Below, in pieces: positions 18,880 through 27,132 of a DNA stretch of 64,000 nt (position 1 is the stretch's first letter; each line of letters begins with the position of its first letter). A model generated the notes under the pieces. That model saw only the letters and a list, made by a program, of their open reading frames with translations. It was not told the origin of the DNA and made no database searches. The stretch is from Pseudomonas putida (GTDB lineage Bacteria; Pseudomonadota; Gammaproteobacteria; Pseudomonadales; Pseudomonadaceae). The stretch lies in assembly GCA_041071465.1 (NCBI GenBank), contig CP163498.1, positions 6,255,295-6,319,294 of the forward strand. The letters run 5' to 3'. Both the position numbers and the translations under genes were made by a program.

Positions 18880-19527
18880 ATGCCCGCAAACACTTCTTCC
18901 ACGCTGTACCGCATCGACGAATGCCCGGACGTGATGGCCGACGCCTGCGTCGGCGATGACCAGGGCAACCTGATCTTCCTGTCCATCTGGGCGCGGGACA
19001 CCGCCGTCCAGCAGTTCCTCGCTCGCCTGACCCTCGGGCGCGACGAGCAGGGACTGGACCAGTTCCACGTCATCACCGACCAGGGCGGCAGCGTCCCGGT
19101 ATTCATCGGCAACGTCGATCGCCTGGAAAAGCGCATCACGCGCGCGTACCGGCGGACGCTGTTCGGCTCGCTGTCCAACGTGTGGCTGTTCGACCGGCGC
19201 TGCGTCAAGCCCGACAAGGCCAACGCCAGCGCATTGGCACTGCTGCCACGCGACAGCGCCCACAGGCTTGACCGCCTGTGGATGCTGGTGCGGGACACCT
19301 GCCCGTTGCCGCTGCTCGATCACTGGCGCGAGACCGTGCTGGAACTGCTGCAAACCCGCGAGATGCTGGCCCGCCTTCCGTTCGCCCTCGGGCCGCTGGA
19401 AGGCCATCGGCTCGCCATCGACGTGCCGGCGCTGACCCTGGCGCTCGGCTCCCTGATCCGCAGCGACGCGCTCACCGCCTATCCGTATCCGGCCAAGATT
19501 TGGACGCCGGAAGCGGTAGCGGCTTGA
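18880..19527 (+). CDS. Conserved ICE accessory protein, unknown
   Basis: This 215-aa soluble protein starts MPANTSSTLYRIDECPDVMA. The N-terminal half is beta-rich (GNLIFLSIWARDTAVQQFLA), the C-terminal half helical. No catalytic motif is seen. It lies directly upstream of the DUF6094-like methylase gene, an arrangement I associate with the PFGI-type block. Confidence 0.72.
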   Translation: MPANTSSTLYRIDECPDVMADACVGDDQGNLIFLSIWARDTAVQQFLARLTLGRDEQGLDQFHVITDQGGSVPVFIGNVDRLEKRITRAYRRTLFGSLSNVWLFDRRCVKPDKANASALALLPRDSAHRLDRLWMLVRDTCPLPLLDHWRETVLELLQTREMLARLPFALGPLEGHRLAIDVPALTLALGSLIRSDALTAYPYPAKIWTPEAVAA

Positions 19528-19591
19528 CCCACCCTCGGAGGCACGCCTTGGCGTACTTCCGTGTTTCATCCCCGCCAACCAGGAGACTTCC

Positions 19592-20701
19592 ATGGCCCTC
19601 ATGTTCCCGCGGCTCGCCCGCAATTTCGTCAAGAACGGATATTTCCCGACCGACGAACCCACGCTCGAAAGAGCGCTCAACGCACTGATGCCCAGCGACG
19701 GGCCGATGTGCATCCTCGATCCCTGCGCCGGCGAAGGCGTGGCGATCGCCGAAGCCGCCCATGCCCTCGGGCGCGAGCAGGCAAAGGCGTTCGCCGTCGA
19801 GTTCGACGCGGAGCGGGCGCGCCATGCCCGCGGCCTGGTCGATCACTGCCTGCACGCGGACCTGATGGACACGATGGTCTCCAAGCAGTCCTTCGGGCTG
19901 CTCTGGCTCAACCCGCCGTATGGGGACCTGTCCAAGGACGTCAACGGCAACATCGGCTATCAGGGCCAGGGCCGTGCCCGCCTTGAAAAGCTGTTCTACC
20001 AGCGCACGCTCTCGCTGCTGCAATACGGCGGCGTGCTGGTTTTCATCGTCCCCGGCTACGTGCTCGACGCGGAGTTGGTCGGCTGGCTGACGCGCCACTA
20101 CACGGACCTGCGCATCTACCGAGCGGTGGAGACGCAGTTCAAGCAGGTGGTGATCTTCGGACGCCGGGTGCGCCAGCGCGAGCAGGTGCCCGATGGCGTC
20201 AAGGCCGTGCGCAATCTGCTGTTGCAGGTAGGGCAAGGCGAAGTCGAAGCCGAGGAACTGCCGAGCGAGTGGCCGTTCCTGCCGTACATCGTCCCCGCCA
20301 GCCCGGCCGAGCCAGAGCATTTCTTCCGCGTGACGATGGAGCCCGAGCAGTTCGCCGATGAGGTTGGCAGGCTGCAAGGCTTGTGGCCATCGCAGGACAC
20401 GCACCTGGGGGCTGCGCAGCAATCGCTGCGTCCACCGGCGCGGGCCTTGTCCCGCTGGCATCTCGCCCTGGCTCTGGCCGCGGGTGCGATCTCGGGGGTT
20501 GTGCGCTCCAAGACCGGGCGCGTGCTCGTCGTCAAAGGTGACACCCACAAGGACAAGACGCTCCAGCGGGAGTTCACCGAACGCGAAGACGGCTCCATCG
20601 CCGAGACCCGCATCCTCACCGACAAGTTCGTTCCCGTCATCCGCGCGTGGGACATGACACCTGGCTCCGCGACACGGGGCGAGGTGTTGACCATTCGCTG
20701 A
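19592..20701 (+). CDS. DUF6094-type SAM-dependent methyltransferase-like protein
   Basis: This 369-aa protein has the hallmarks of an N6-adenine DNA methyltransferase fold: a SAM-binding motif ILDPCAGEG (residues about 41-49) and a catalytic NPPYGD (about 108-113), followed by a target-recognition or unknown C-terminal region. No restriction enzyme is adjacent, so it would act as an orphan methylase, perhaps protecting the ICE or altering host methylation. Methylation activity is inference from the two motifs. An AGGAGA site precedes the ATG. Confidence 0.82.
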   Translation: MALMFPRLARNFVKNGYFPTDEPTLERALNALMPSDGPMCILDPCAGEGVAIAEAAHALGREQAKAFAVEFDAERARHARGLVDHCLHADLMDTMVSKQSFGLLWLNPPYGDLSKDVNGNIGYQGQGRARLEKLFYQRTLSLLQYGGVLVFIVPGYVLDAELVGWLTRHYTDLRIYRAVETQFKQVVIFGRRVRQREQVPDGVKAVRNLLLQVGQGEVEAEELPSEWPFLPYIVPASPAEPEHFFRVTMEPEQFADEVGRLQGLWPSQDTHLGAAQQSLRPPARALSRWHLALALAAGAISGVVRSKTGRVLVVKGDTHKDKTLQREFTEREDGSIAETRILTDKFVPVIRAWDMTPGSATRGEVLTIR

Positions 20702-20751
20702 TCCACCGGACGCGCTGCCGTCCTGCTGTACCAACTCGAAGGAGAAACACC

Positions 20752-21072
20752 ATGATCCCCAATCCGTTCAAGCGGCCTGCGCCGCACAAGCAACCGTTGT
20801 TCGCACCGAGTACGTTGAAGTTGAGCGAGAAGGTGCATTGGCTGGCCCGGCGAGGCCTGATCGACCCCTTGGCCTATGTCCAGCGCCATGTGCGCGGGGA
20901 CTGGGGCGAGATCGATGAGGCCACACGCCAAGCCAACGACGTGGCGATCCAACAGGACAACCTAATGATCTCGCAGTTCAGGATCACGCCGGACCTGGCG
21001 CTGATCGTCAAGACCAGCGAGGACCACCAGACCACGGTGGTCCAGCTTCCCGAAGAGCGGGACCTGATCTGA
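20752..21072 (+). CDS. RHxRGDWG-motif plasmid/ICE protein, copy 1
   Basis: This 106-aa soluble protein has the motif LIDPLAYVQRHVRGDWGEID near the centre and ends IVKTSEDHQTTVVQLPEE. The gene at 21162 encodes a clear paralogue. Similar small proteins on plasmids are often labelled, without evidence, as restriction subunits; nothing in the sequence supports that. GGAGA lies 8 bp before the start. Confidence 0.75.
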   Translation: MIPNPFKRPAPHKQPLFAPSTLKLSEKVHWLARRGLIDPLAYVQRHVRGDWGEIDEATRQANDVAIQQDNLMISQFRITPDLALIVKTSEDHQTTVVQLPEERDLI

Positions 21073-21161
21073 GGCCCCACATCGTCATCCTCATCCACCT
21101 GACGGAGCCACTTCACTCCGGCAGGGGTGTCGTGGCTCAATGACTCATCAAGGAGGAGCCC

Positions 21162-21467
21162 ATGGCATCGCATCGCATCGAAACCTACTGCCAGCGGCTG
21201 GCGTTCCCCATCGGGGCGCTCATCTTCAGCAGAGGTGTAGACCGCCTGGTCCGCGCGGGTCGCCTGGACCCGATCCCGTACTTCAGGCGCCACACCCGTG
21301 GCGACTGGGGCGACGTCAACATCCAGCAATGGCAGACGAACAGCAGCGCGCTTCAATCGGGCGCGTCGCTGGAATCGCACTACGTGATCCATCCGGGGCT
21401 CGCCATTCGCATCGTCACCGATTCGCAGCGCTGCGCAACCGTCATCGTGCTTCCGTCCGAAGACTGA
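21162..21467 (+). CDS. RHxRGDWG-motif plasmid/ICE protein, copy 2
   Basis: This 101-aa protein is paralogous to the preceding one (RLDPIPYFRRHTRGDWGDVN; RIVTDSQRCATVIVLPSED). The two share motif order and C-terminal LPE/SED ending but are well diverged, so the duplication is old or both arrived separately. AAGGAGGAG lies directly upstream. Function unknown. Confidence 0.78.
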   Translation: MASHRIETYCQRLAFPIGALIFSRGVDRLVRAGRLDPIPYFRRHTRGDWGDVNIQQWQTNSSALQSGASLESHYVIHPGLAIRIVTDSQRCATVIVLPSED

Positions 21468-21542
21468 GCACGGTTCACCTGCGGGCCGCCCAGGCCAGCA
21501 CCTTCAACCACCCTCAGCCACGCGTCGATTCTCTTCCCACCA

Positions 21543-21562
21543 CGGGGCATGCCATTGCCCCG
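21543..21562 (+). other. Intergenic hairpin
   Basis: CGGGGCA (21543-21549) pairs with TGCCCCG (21556-21562), about 41 bp before the helicase start. Confidence 0.6.
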
Positions 21563-21603
21563 CTGGGGGTGGTGCATGCCCCATTTTTCTTTGGAGCATC
21601 ACC

Positions 21604-23883
21604 ATGTCCCTCGATCTCGAAACCACTGCCGCTGAATCCGCGCCCGTACAGGGCGAACTGCTCGACGCGGAATCTTCCCCTCTGACCCTGAGCCTTCAGG
21701 ATTTTGTCGGCGAGTTCGGCGACGAACTACTCGACGCCCTCAACAGCGCTAATCCGCCGGTCTATACCGGCCAACCGCAGGCGCACCGGCAACTGGTGGT
21801 CGCCAGCCTCAAGCGCAAGCTGTTCCCAGCCCAGGCCGAAGTCGTCCACGCCGCCGCCGAGCTGCTGATCGACCGTGGCGAACGTGCTGCGATCGTCAAT
21901 GGCGAGATGGGCTGCGGCAAGACGACCGTCGGCATTGCCACGGCCGCCGTGCTCAACGCCGAAGGCTATCGCCGCACTCTGGTGCTGTCGCCGCCCCACC
22001 TGGTTTACAAGTGGCGGCGCGAGATCCAGGAGACGGTGGCCGGTGCCAAGGTGTGGGTACTCAACGGGCCGGATACGCTCGTCAAGCTCATCAAGCTGCG
22101 CGAGCAGTTGGGCGTGCAGCCCACGGGCCAGGAGTTCTTCGTCCTGGGGCGCGTCAGGATGCGGATGGGCTTTCACTGGAAGCCTGTCTTCACCACGCGG
22201 CGCACCCGCCACGGCGACGTGGCGGCCTGCCCGGACTGCGGCACGGTCATCACCGACCTCGACGGCGAGCCGGTCAACCCGATCGCGCTCCAAGCCGAGG
22301 AGTGCCGCAGGAAGTGCGGCCACTGCGCCGCGCCCCTGTGGACACTGATCCGCCCGCGCAGTCTGTCCGGCAGCGACCAGTCCTCGGCCGTGCTCAAAGC
22401 CTTAAAGCGCATACCGACCATCGGAGAGGTCACCGCGCAGAAGCTGATGCAAAAGTTCGGTGACGGGTTCCTGGCGTCGATGCTCGGCGACAACATCCAT
22501 GAGTTCATCAACCTCATGGATGGCAACGGCGAGCTGGTGTTTTCCGACCGTCAGGCCACGCGCATGGAACGTGCGATGGCCAACATGGAGTTCGGCTTTG
22601 GCGAGGGCGGCTATCAGCCGTCCGAGTTCATCAAACGCTACCTGCCGCAAGGCACGTTCGACCTGCTCATCGCCGATGAGGCACATGAGTACAAGAACGG
22701 GGGCAGTGCCCAGGGCCAGGCCATGGGCGTGCTGGCGGCGAAGGCTCGCAAGACCTTGCTGCTGACCGGCACGTTGATGGGCGGCTACGGGGACGACCTG
22801 TTCCACCTGCTGTTCCGAGCCCTTCCGGGGCGGATGATCGAAGACGGCTACCGCCCGACCACGAGCGGCAGCATGACCTCGGCTGCGATGGCGTTCATGC
22901 GCGATCACGGGGTGTTGAAGGACATCTACTCCGAGAGCACCGGCACGGCGCACAAGACGGCCAAGGGCACCAAGGTATCGGTGCGCACGGTCAAGGCCCC
23001 GGGGTTTGGCCCCAAGGGCGTGCTGCGCTGCATCCTGCCGTTCACGATCTTTCTCAAGCTCAAGGACATCGGTGGCAACGTCCTGCCGCCGTATGACGAG
23101 GAGTTCCGTGAAGTCGCGATGGACACGGCGCAAGCCGCGGCCTACCGCGATCTGGCGGGTCGGCTGACCGCGGAGCTGAAACAGGCTCTGGCGCGACGCG
23201 ATACGACCTTGCTGGGTGTGGTCCTCAACGTGCTGCTGGCCTGGCCGGATTGCTGCTTCCGGTCGGAGACCGTGGTGCATCCGCGCACGCGCAACACCTT
23301 GGCGTTTGTCCCGGCTCAGTTCAACGAGTTCGAGATCAGCCCCAAGGAGCGTGAGCTGATCGACATCTGCAAAGAGGAGAAGGCGCAGGGCCGCAAGGTC
23401 CTGGCCTACACGGTCTATACCGGCACGCGCGACACCACGTCGCGCCTGAAGGTGTTGCTGGAGCAGGAAGGCTTCAAGGTGGCGGTGCTGCGCGCGAGCG
23501 TGGATGCCAGCCGCCGCGAAGACTGGATCGCCGAGCAACTGGACCGTGGCATCGACGTGCTCATCACCAACCCCGAGTTGGTCAAGACGGGGCTGGACCT
23601 GTTGGAGTTCCCGACGATCGTGTTCATGCAGTCGGGCTACAACGTGTACTCGCTCCAGCAGGCGGCACGCCGCTCCTGGCGCATCGGGCAGAAGCAGCCC
23701 GTGCGTGTGATCTACCTCGGCTACGCCGGTTCCTCGCAGATGACCTGCCTGGAGCTGATGGCCAAGAAGATCATGGTCTCGCAGTCCACCTCGGGCGACG
23801 TGCCCGAATCCGGGCTCGATGTCCTGAACCAGGACGGTGATTCCGTCGAGGTCGCACTGGCCCGGCAGCTTGTCGCCGCATGA
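21604..23883 (+). CDS. SNF2-type DEAD/DEAH helicase with zinc ribbon
   Basis: This 759-aa superfamily-2 ATPase has Walker A GEMGCGKTT (from residue 100), a four-cysteine zinc-ribbon insertion (CPDC...CGHC, about 206-245), the DEAH box IADEAHE (about 357-363) and a C-terminal helicase domain (about 560-720) with the arginine-finger motif RRSWRIGQKQPVRVIYLGY. The inserted zinc ribbon and a short helix-hairpin segment (IPTIGEVTAQKLMQKFG) suggest DNA binding. Such helicases are standard in the PFGI-type block and probably act in element replication or DNA processing. The gene ends the block and is followed by a terminator. Confidence 0.9.
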   Translation: MSLDLETTAAESAPVQGELLDAESSPLTLSLQDFVGEFGDELLDALNSANPPVYTGQPQAHRQLVVASLKRKLFPAQAEVVHAAAELLIDRGERAAIVNGEMGCGKTTVGIATAAVLNAEGYRRTLVLSPPHLVYKWRREIQETVAGAKVWVLNGPDTLVKLIKLREQLGVQPTGQEFFVLGRVRMRMGFHWKPVFTTRRTRHGDVAACPDCGTVITDLDGEPVNPIALQAEECRRKCGHCAAPLWTLIRPRSLSGSDQSSAVLKALKRIPTIGEVTAQKLMQKFGDGFLASMLGDNIHEFINLMDGNGELVFSDRQATRMERAMANMEFGFGEGGYQPSEFIKRYLPQGTFDLLIADEAHEYKNGGSAQGQAMGVLAAKARKTLLLTGTLMGGYGDDLFHLLFRALPGRMIEDGYRPTTSGSMTSAAMAFMRDHGVLKDIYSESTGTAHKTAKGTKVSVRTVKAPGFGPKGVLRCILPFTIFLKLKDIGGNVLPPYDEEFREVAMDTAQAAAYRDLAGRLTAELKQALARRDTTLLGVVLNVLLAWPDCCFRSETVVHPRTRNTLAFVPAQFNEFEISPKERELIDICKEEKAQGRKVLAYTVYTGTRDTTSRLKVLLEQEGFKVAVLRASVDASRREDWIAEQLDRGIDVLITNPELVKTGLDLLEFPTIVFMQSGYNVYSLQQAARRSWRIGQKQPVRVIYLGYAGSSQMTCLELMAKKIMVSQSTSGDVPESGLDVLNQDGDSVEVALARQLVAA

Positions 23884-23898
23884 CACGTTCCACTTACG

Positions 23899-23919
23899 GC
23901 CCTTCGGGGCGTTTTTTTT
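23899..23919 (+). terminator. Rho-independent terminator
   Basis: A short GCCC-TTCG-GGGC hairpin is followed by a run of eight T, 15 bp after the helicase stop. Confidence 0.7.
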
Positions 23920-23932
23920 GCCGCTCCCGGTA

Positions 23933-23962
23933 AATCGGACGCTGCCTGGTTCGCATTGTTTG
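23933..23962 (+). promoter_or_regulatory. Shared transfer-operon promoter element, copy 1
   Basis: AATCGG (23933) and ATTGTTTG (23955-23962) are 22 bp apart, start to start. The second lies 66 bp before the pilL start codon. The same element lies 68 bp before the first genes at 37550 and 46911. Confidence 0.55.
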
Positions 23963-24020
23963 CTGCCGCTCGCGGCCTGAGCGGCGATGGTGAGGGCTGG
24001 ATGTTTCAGGACGCCGAGCT

Positions 24021-24620
24021 ATGTGCCCCTCTCCACCGTGGTTTCACTATCCCGAACGCCGCCTTCTGGCGGGATTTCTCGGCCTGCTGTGGTCGGTGCT
24101 GGCCGGTGGCTGCGCGACGACGACTGCGCCGGTCGCGCCCGACACCATCGCGGAAGTCTTGGCCGCGCCTGAACCCGAGGCTTCCGAGTACATCCCGGTC
24201 GTGCGCTACGCCCGCTACACACTGGTCGAACTGGCACCCATGGCGGCGCAGCGCGACCTGTTGTTGCAGACCATCGACGTGTCCATGCCCGAGGATGCCC
24301 GCGCCACGGTCGGGGATGGGCTTCGGCACGTGCTCAAACGCAGCGGCTATGGCCTGTGCCAGACCGCGCATGCCGTGATCGAGCTGTACGCGCTGCCGTT
24401 GCCGGCGGTACACCTGCACCTCGGCCCCATGACCTTGCGCGATGCGCTGCTCACGCTGGCTGGCCCGGCCTGGGAACTGCACGCGGATGACCGCGCACGG
24501 CAAATCTGCTTCGAGCGGCCCGGCGATCGCGCGGTCGCCGAGTCCCCATCCGAGCCACCCGCCACCGAGGCGGTGCAGACGTTCCCGCTGGCACCCATGG
24601 TTTCGGGAGGCCAGCCATGA
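24021..24620 (+). CDS. PilL-type conjugative transfer lipoprotein (TIGR03748)
   Basis: This 199-aa protein has an N-terminal hydrophobic segment with a lipobox-like LAGGC (about residues 27-31), then a conserved PilL N-terminal region (YIPVVRYARYTLVELAPMAA, GPMTLRDALLTLAGPAW). It is the first gene of the first transfer cluster in PFGI-type ICEs. It is probably an outer-membrane or periplasmic component related to type IVb pilus secretin-associated proteins. It overlaps the next gene by 4 bp (ATGA). Confidence 0.82.
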   Translation: MCPSPPWFHYPERRLLAGFLGLLWSVLAGGCATTTAPVAPDTIAEVLAAPEPEASEYIPVVRYARYTLVELAPMAAQRDLLLQTIDVSMPEDARATVGDGLRHVLKRSGYGLCQTAHAVIELYALPLPAVHLHLGPMTLRDALLTLAGPAWELHADDRARQICFERPGDRAVAESPSEPPATEAVQTFPLAPMVSGGQP

Positions 24621-25261
24621 ACGCCCCGCAACCTGCCCAGCGATCGACCGCCGCCGTGGTGGTGCAGAGCCTGATGTGGCTCTGGTTGATCTTCCTCAGC
24701 GTCTTGGCGGCCCTGGGCTACCAGGCCCTCAGCGACCAGGCCGACCAGGAGCGGCTGGATTCCCGCCTGCAACGCCTGGAAGCGCAGGCAACTGGCTTGG
24801 CCGAGACGATCGAGGCCATCCAGCAGCGCCCGGCCGTCGCGACGGACGCTGACCTCAAAGACACCCGCCAGATTCTGGAAGCACGCGCGGCCCAGGTCGA
24901 GAAATCTCTCAGTGGCTACGCAGCGGCCGACGACCTCCAGGCGCTGCGCGCGGAGGTCGAGCAGATCAAGGCGCGCCAAGCCGCCGCGCGTGCCACCGCA
25001 CCCGCCCAGCGGCGCGCATCGCGCACGTCCGCCGCCTCCAAGACCGAGCTGCCGCCGCTGCCATTCCGCGTCGTCGGCGCCGAACTGCGCGCCGGCCAGC
25101 GCAGCGTGTCCGTCGCGCCGAGCATCGGGGACTTCACGCCCGCCCAACTTCAGGTGCTGCTGCCCGGGGATGCGGTCGGCCCGTGGCGCCTGCAGGCGAT
25201 CGAGGGCAACACCGCAGTGTTCCAGGCCGGCAACCAGACCCGCCGCGTGGCGATTCCCTGA
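24617..25261 (+). CDS. ICE transfer-cluster membrane protein with coiled coil
   Basis: This 214-aa protein has one N-terminal membrane helix (residues about 17-38), a predicted coiled coil (about 40-125, heptad-like LQRLEAQATGLAETIEAIQQ) and a small C-terminal beta-domain (LPFRVVGAELRAGQRSVSVA). It overlaps pilL by 4 bp. The position matches the unnamed gene between PilL and PFL_4693 in related elements. It is probably a periplasm-facing structural part. Confidence 0.75.
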   Translation: MNAPQPAQRSTAAVVVQSLMWLWLIFLSVLAALGYQALSDQADQERLDSRLQRLEAQATGLAETIEAIQQRPAVATDADLKDTRQILEARAAQVEKSLSGYAAADDLQALRAEVEQIKARQAAARATAPAQRRASRTSAASKTELPPLPFRVVGAELRAGQRSVSVAPSIGDFTPAQLQVLLPGDAVGPWRLQAIEGNTAVFQAGNQTRRVAIP

Positions 25262-25273
25262 CCGGAGCACCCC

Positions 25274-26011
25274 ATGAAGCCGTCGATCCTCCTTTTCGCG
25301 GTCCTGGTGGCGTCGTCGCAATGGCCCGCCTGGGCGCAGCAGCCCGCAACGACCTCGGCGCGCAACGCACAGAGCCAGGAGCGCCCGCTGGCCGCCCGCG
25401 TGCTGGACGACCGGGTGGCAACCGAATGGGGCTTGCAGCCACAAGAATGGGCACGCTACCGCGAGCTGATGGATGGGCCGCTGGGTATCTACTCGCCCAA
25501 CCTGGACCCGCTGTCCGCCCTGGGCATCGAAGCTCGCACGGACGAAGAACGGCGCCGCTATGCGGAACTGCAGGTGCAGGTGGAAGCGCGCCGCGTCGAG
25601 AAGCTGCTCGCCTACCAGCGCGCCTACGACGAGGCCTGGCAGCGCCTGAATCCGGGGATGCAGCGCGTGAACCTGCCCGACGACAAGCCGGGCGCCGGCC
25701 CATCCAGCAGTCCCTTGCGCGGCAGCGGCCGCATGGCGGTGTTCGTCAAGGACGGCTGCGCAGCCTGCGGACAGCTCGTGCAGCGCCTGCAATCCTCGGG
25801 CGCGGAGTTCGACCTGTACATGGTGGGCAGCCGCCAGGATGACGCGCGCATCCGCGACTGGGCCAAGCGCGCGCAGATCGACCCGGCGCGCGTGCGCGCC
25901 GGCAGCATCACGCTCAACCACGACGGCGGCCGCTGGCTGTCACTGGGCCTGCCCGGCGATCTGCCCGCCGCCGTGCGCGAAGTGAACGGCCAATGGCAGC
26001 GCCAGCCGTAG
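25274..26011 (+). CDS. ICE protein, PFL_4693 family (TIGR03759), thioredoxin-like
   Basis: This 245-aa exported protein has a signal peptide ending AWA (about residue 21). The middle is helical (LLAYQRAYDEAWQRLNPGMQ), and the C-terminal half is thioredoxin-like with CAAC (KDGCAACGQLVQRL). It is likely a periplasmic redox or assembly factor for the mating pore. The family is specific to PFGI-type ICEs. It lies 12 bp after the preceding gene. Confidence 0.87.
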   Translation: MKPSILLFAVLVASSQWPAWAQQPATTSARNAQSQERPLAARVLDDRVATEWGLQPQEWARYRELMDGPLGIYSPNLDPLSALGIEARTDEERRRYAELQVQVEARRVEKLLAYQRAYDEAWQRLNPGMQRVNLPDDKPGAGPSSSPLRGSGRMAVFVKDGCAACGQLVQRLQSSGAEFDLYMVGSRQDDARIRDWAKRAQIDPARVRAGSITLNHDGGRWLSLGLPGDLPAAVREVNGQWQRQP

Positions 26012-26013
26012 CC

Positions 26014-26583
26014 ATGCCCCTGCGCGCACTGGTGCTCACTGCCGGCCTGTATGCCGTTGCCGCCCTGGCCCAGGAGGTTCCGCCACCGGCTTACCAGCTT
26101 GCCGCCCAGCGCGCAGGCATCCCCTCGACCGTGCTCTACGCCGTGGCCTTGCAGGAGAGCGGCATCCGGCGCAACGGGCGCCTGGTGCCGTGGCCGTGGT
26201 CCCTCAACGTCGCCGGCCAGTCGCGCCGCTTCGCCACGCGCGCCGACGCCTGCGCTGGCCTGCAGCAGGCGATGCGCGCCACGCCGCACACGCGCATTGA
26301 TGCGGGCCTGGGCCAGATCAACCTCGGCTACCACAAGCACCGCTTTACCGGCGCGTGCGACCTGCTGGATCCGTATCGCAACCTGGCCGTTGCCGCCGAG
26401 ATCCTGAAGGAGCAGCACACCCCCGGCGAGGACTGGCTGCTGGCGATCGGCCGCTACCACCGCCCCGCAGGCGGCGAGCCCGCCGCCCGCTATCGGCGCA
26501 GCGTGTCGCGCCACCTTGCCCGCGTGCAGGGCACGCGACCAGCCGCCGCGGTCCTCGCGGCGCGCCAGGAGACCTCCCCATGA
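26014..26583 (+). CDS. Lytic transglycosylase-like (SLT) transfer protein
   Basis: This 189-aa exported protein has a signal peptide (PLRALVLTAGLYAVAALA). The lysozyme-like fold shows the catalytic glutamate in YAVALQESGI and the IDAGLGQINLGYHKH motif. It would cut peptidoglycan locally for pore assembly. ATG 26014 gives a 2-bp gap to the upstream stop; the in-frame ATG at 25993 would overlap by 19 bp and spoil the signal peptide. It overlaps the next gene by 4 bp. Confidence 0.87.
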   Translation: MPLRALVLTAGLYAVAALAQEVPPPAYQLAAQRAGIPSTVLYAVALQESGIRRNGRLVPWPWSLNVAGQSRRFATRADACAGLQQAMRATPHTRIDAGLGQINLGYHKHRFTGACDLLDPYRNLAVAAEILKEQHTPGEDWLLAIGRYHRPAGGEPAARYRRSVSRHLARVQGTRPAAAVLAARQETSP

Positions 26584-27128
26584 CGAAACCCCATCCCGCC
26601 CATCTCGCGTTCACGGGCCTACTCATGCTGCTGTCAGGCCTGCCGCTGGCCTCGCGTGCCGGCGAGCCACTGATCGTTGTCGAGGACCGTGGCGGCACGT
26701 CGGCATTGCCGTACTACGAAGCCCTGAATCTCCAGCCGCGCGCCAACGCACCGGCGCGGCCGTCCATCCCGACGCCCCAGGTTCCTGCCACACGGGCGGA
26801 CGAAGCCGCGATGCTGCCGGTGCGCAGCGCCAAGCTCACGCCCGGCACCGTCGCGCGACGGGTGATCGAAGCGCCCGGCCTGCGGCCGTTCGTGGTCATC
26901 GGCGACGACGAGGCTTCCCGGGCCTGGTTGCAGCGCCGCGCCGCCGCTTTGCGCGAACGTGGCGCGGTCGGCCTGGTCGTCAACGTCGAGACCGCGCAGG
27001 GCCTGGCGCGGCTGCGCGCCCTGGTGCCGGGCGTGCCGCTCGCGCCCGTGGCCGGCGACGACCTGGCCGATCGCCTGGGCCTGCGGCACTACCCGGCGCT
27101 GATCACGGCCACCGGCATCGAGCAATGA
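26580..27128 (+). CDS. ICE protein, PFL_4695 family (TIGR03765)
   Basis: This 182-aa exported protein has a signal peptide ending ASRAG (about residue 27). The family core reads EPLIVVEDRGGTSALPYYEA and VGLVVNVETAQGLARLRALV, ending HYPALITATGIEQ. Its fold recalls the thioredoxin-like TrbC/TraW group, but no redox cysteines are present. It directly precedes the coupling-protein gene, the conserved order in this ICE type. Confidence 0.87.
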   Translation: MTKPHPAHLAFTGLLMLLSGLPLASRAGEPLIVVEDRGGTSALPYYEALNLQPRANAPARPSIPTPQVPATRADEAAMLPVRSAKLTPGTVARRVIEAPGLRPFVVIGDDEASRAWLQRRAAALRERGAVGLVVNVETAQGLARLRALVPGVPLAPVAGDDLADRLGLRHYPALITATGIEQ

Positions 27129-27132
27129 AGCC

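Noticed and set aside
20752..21467. Type I restriction subunit label for the RHxRGDWG proteins
   Set aside because: No methylase, specificity or helicase motif is present in these 100-aa proteins.
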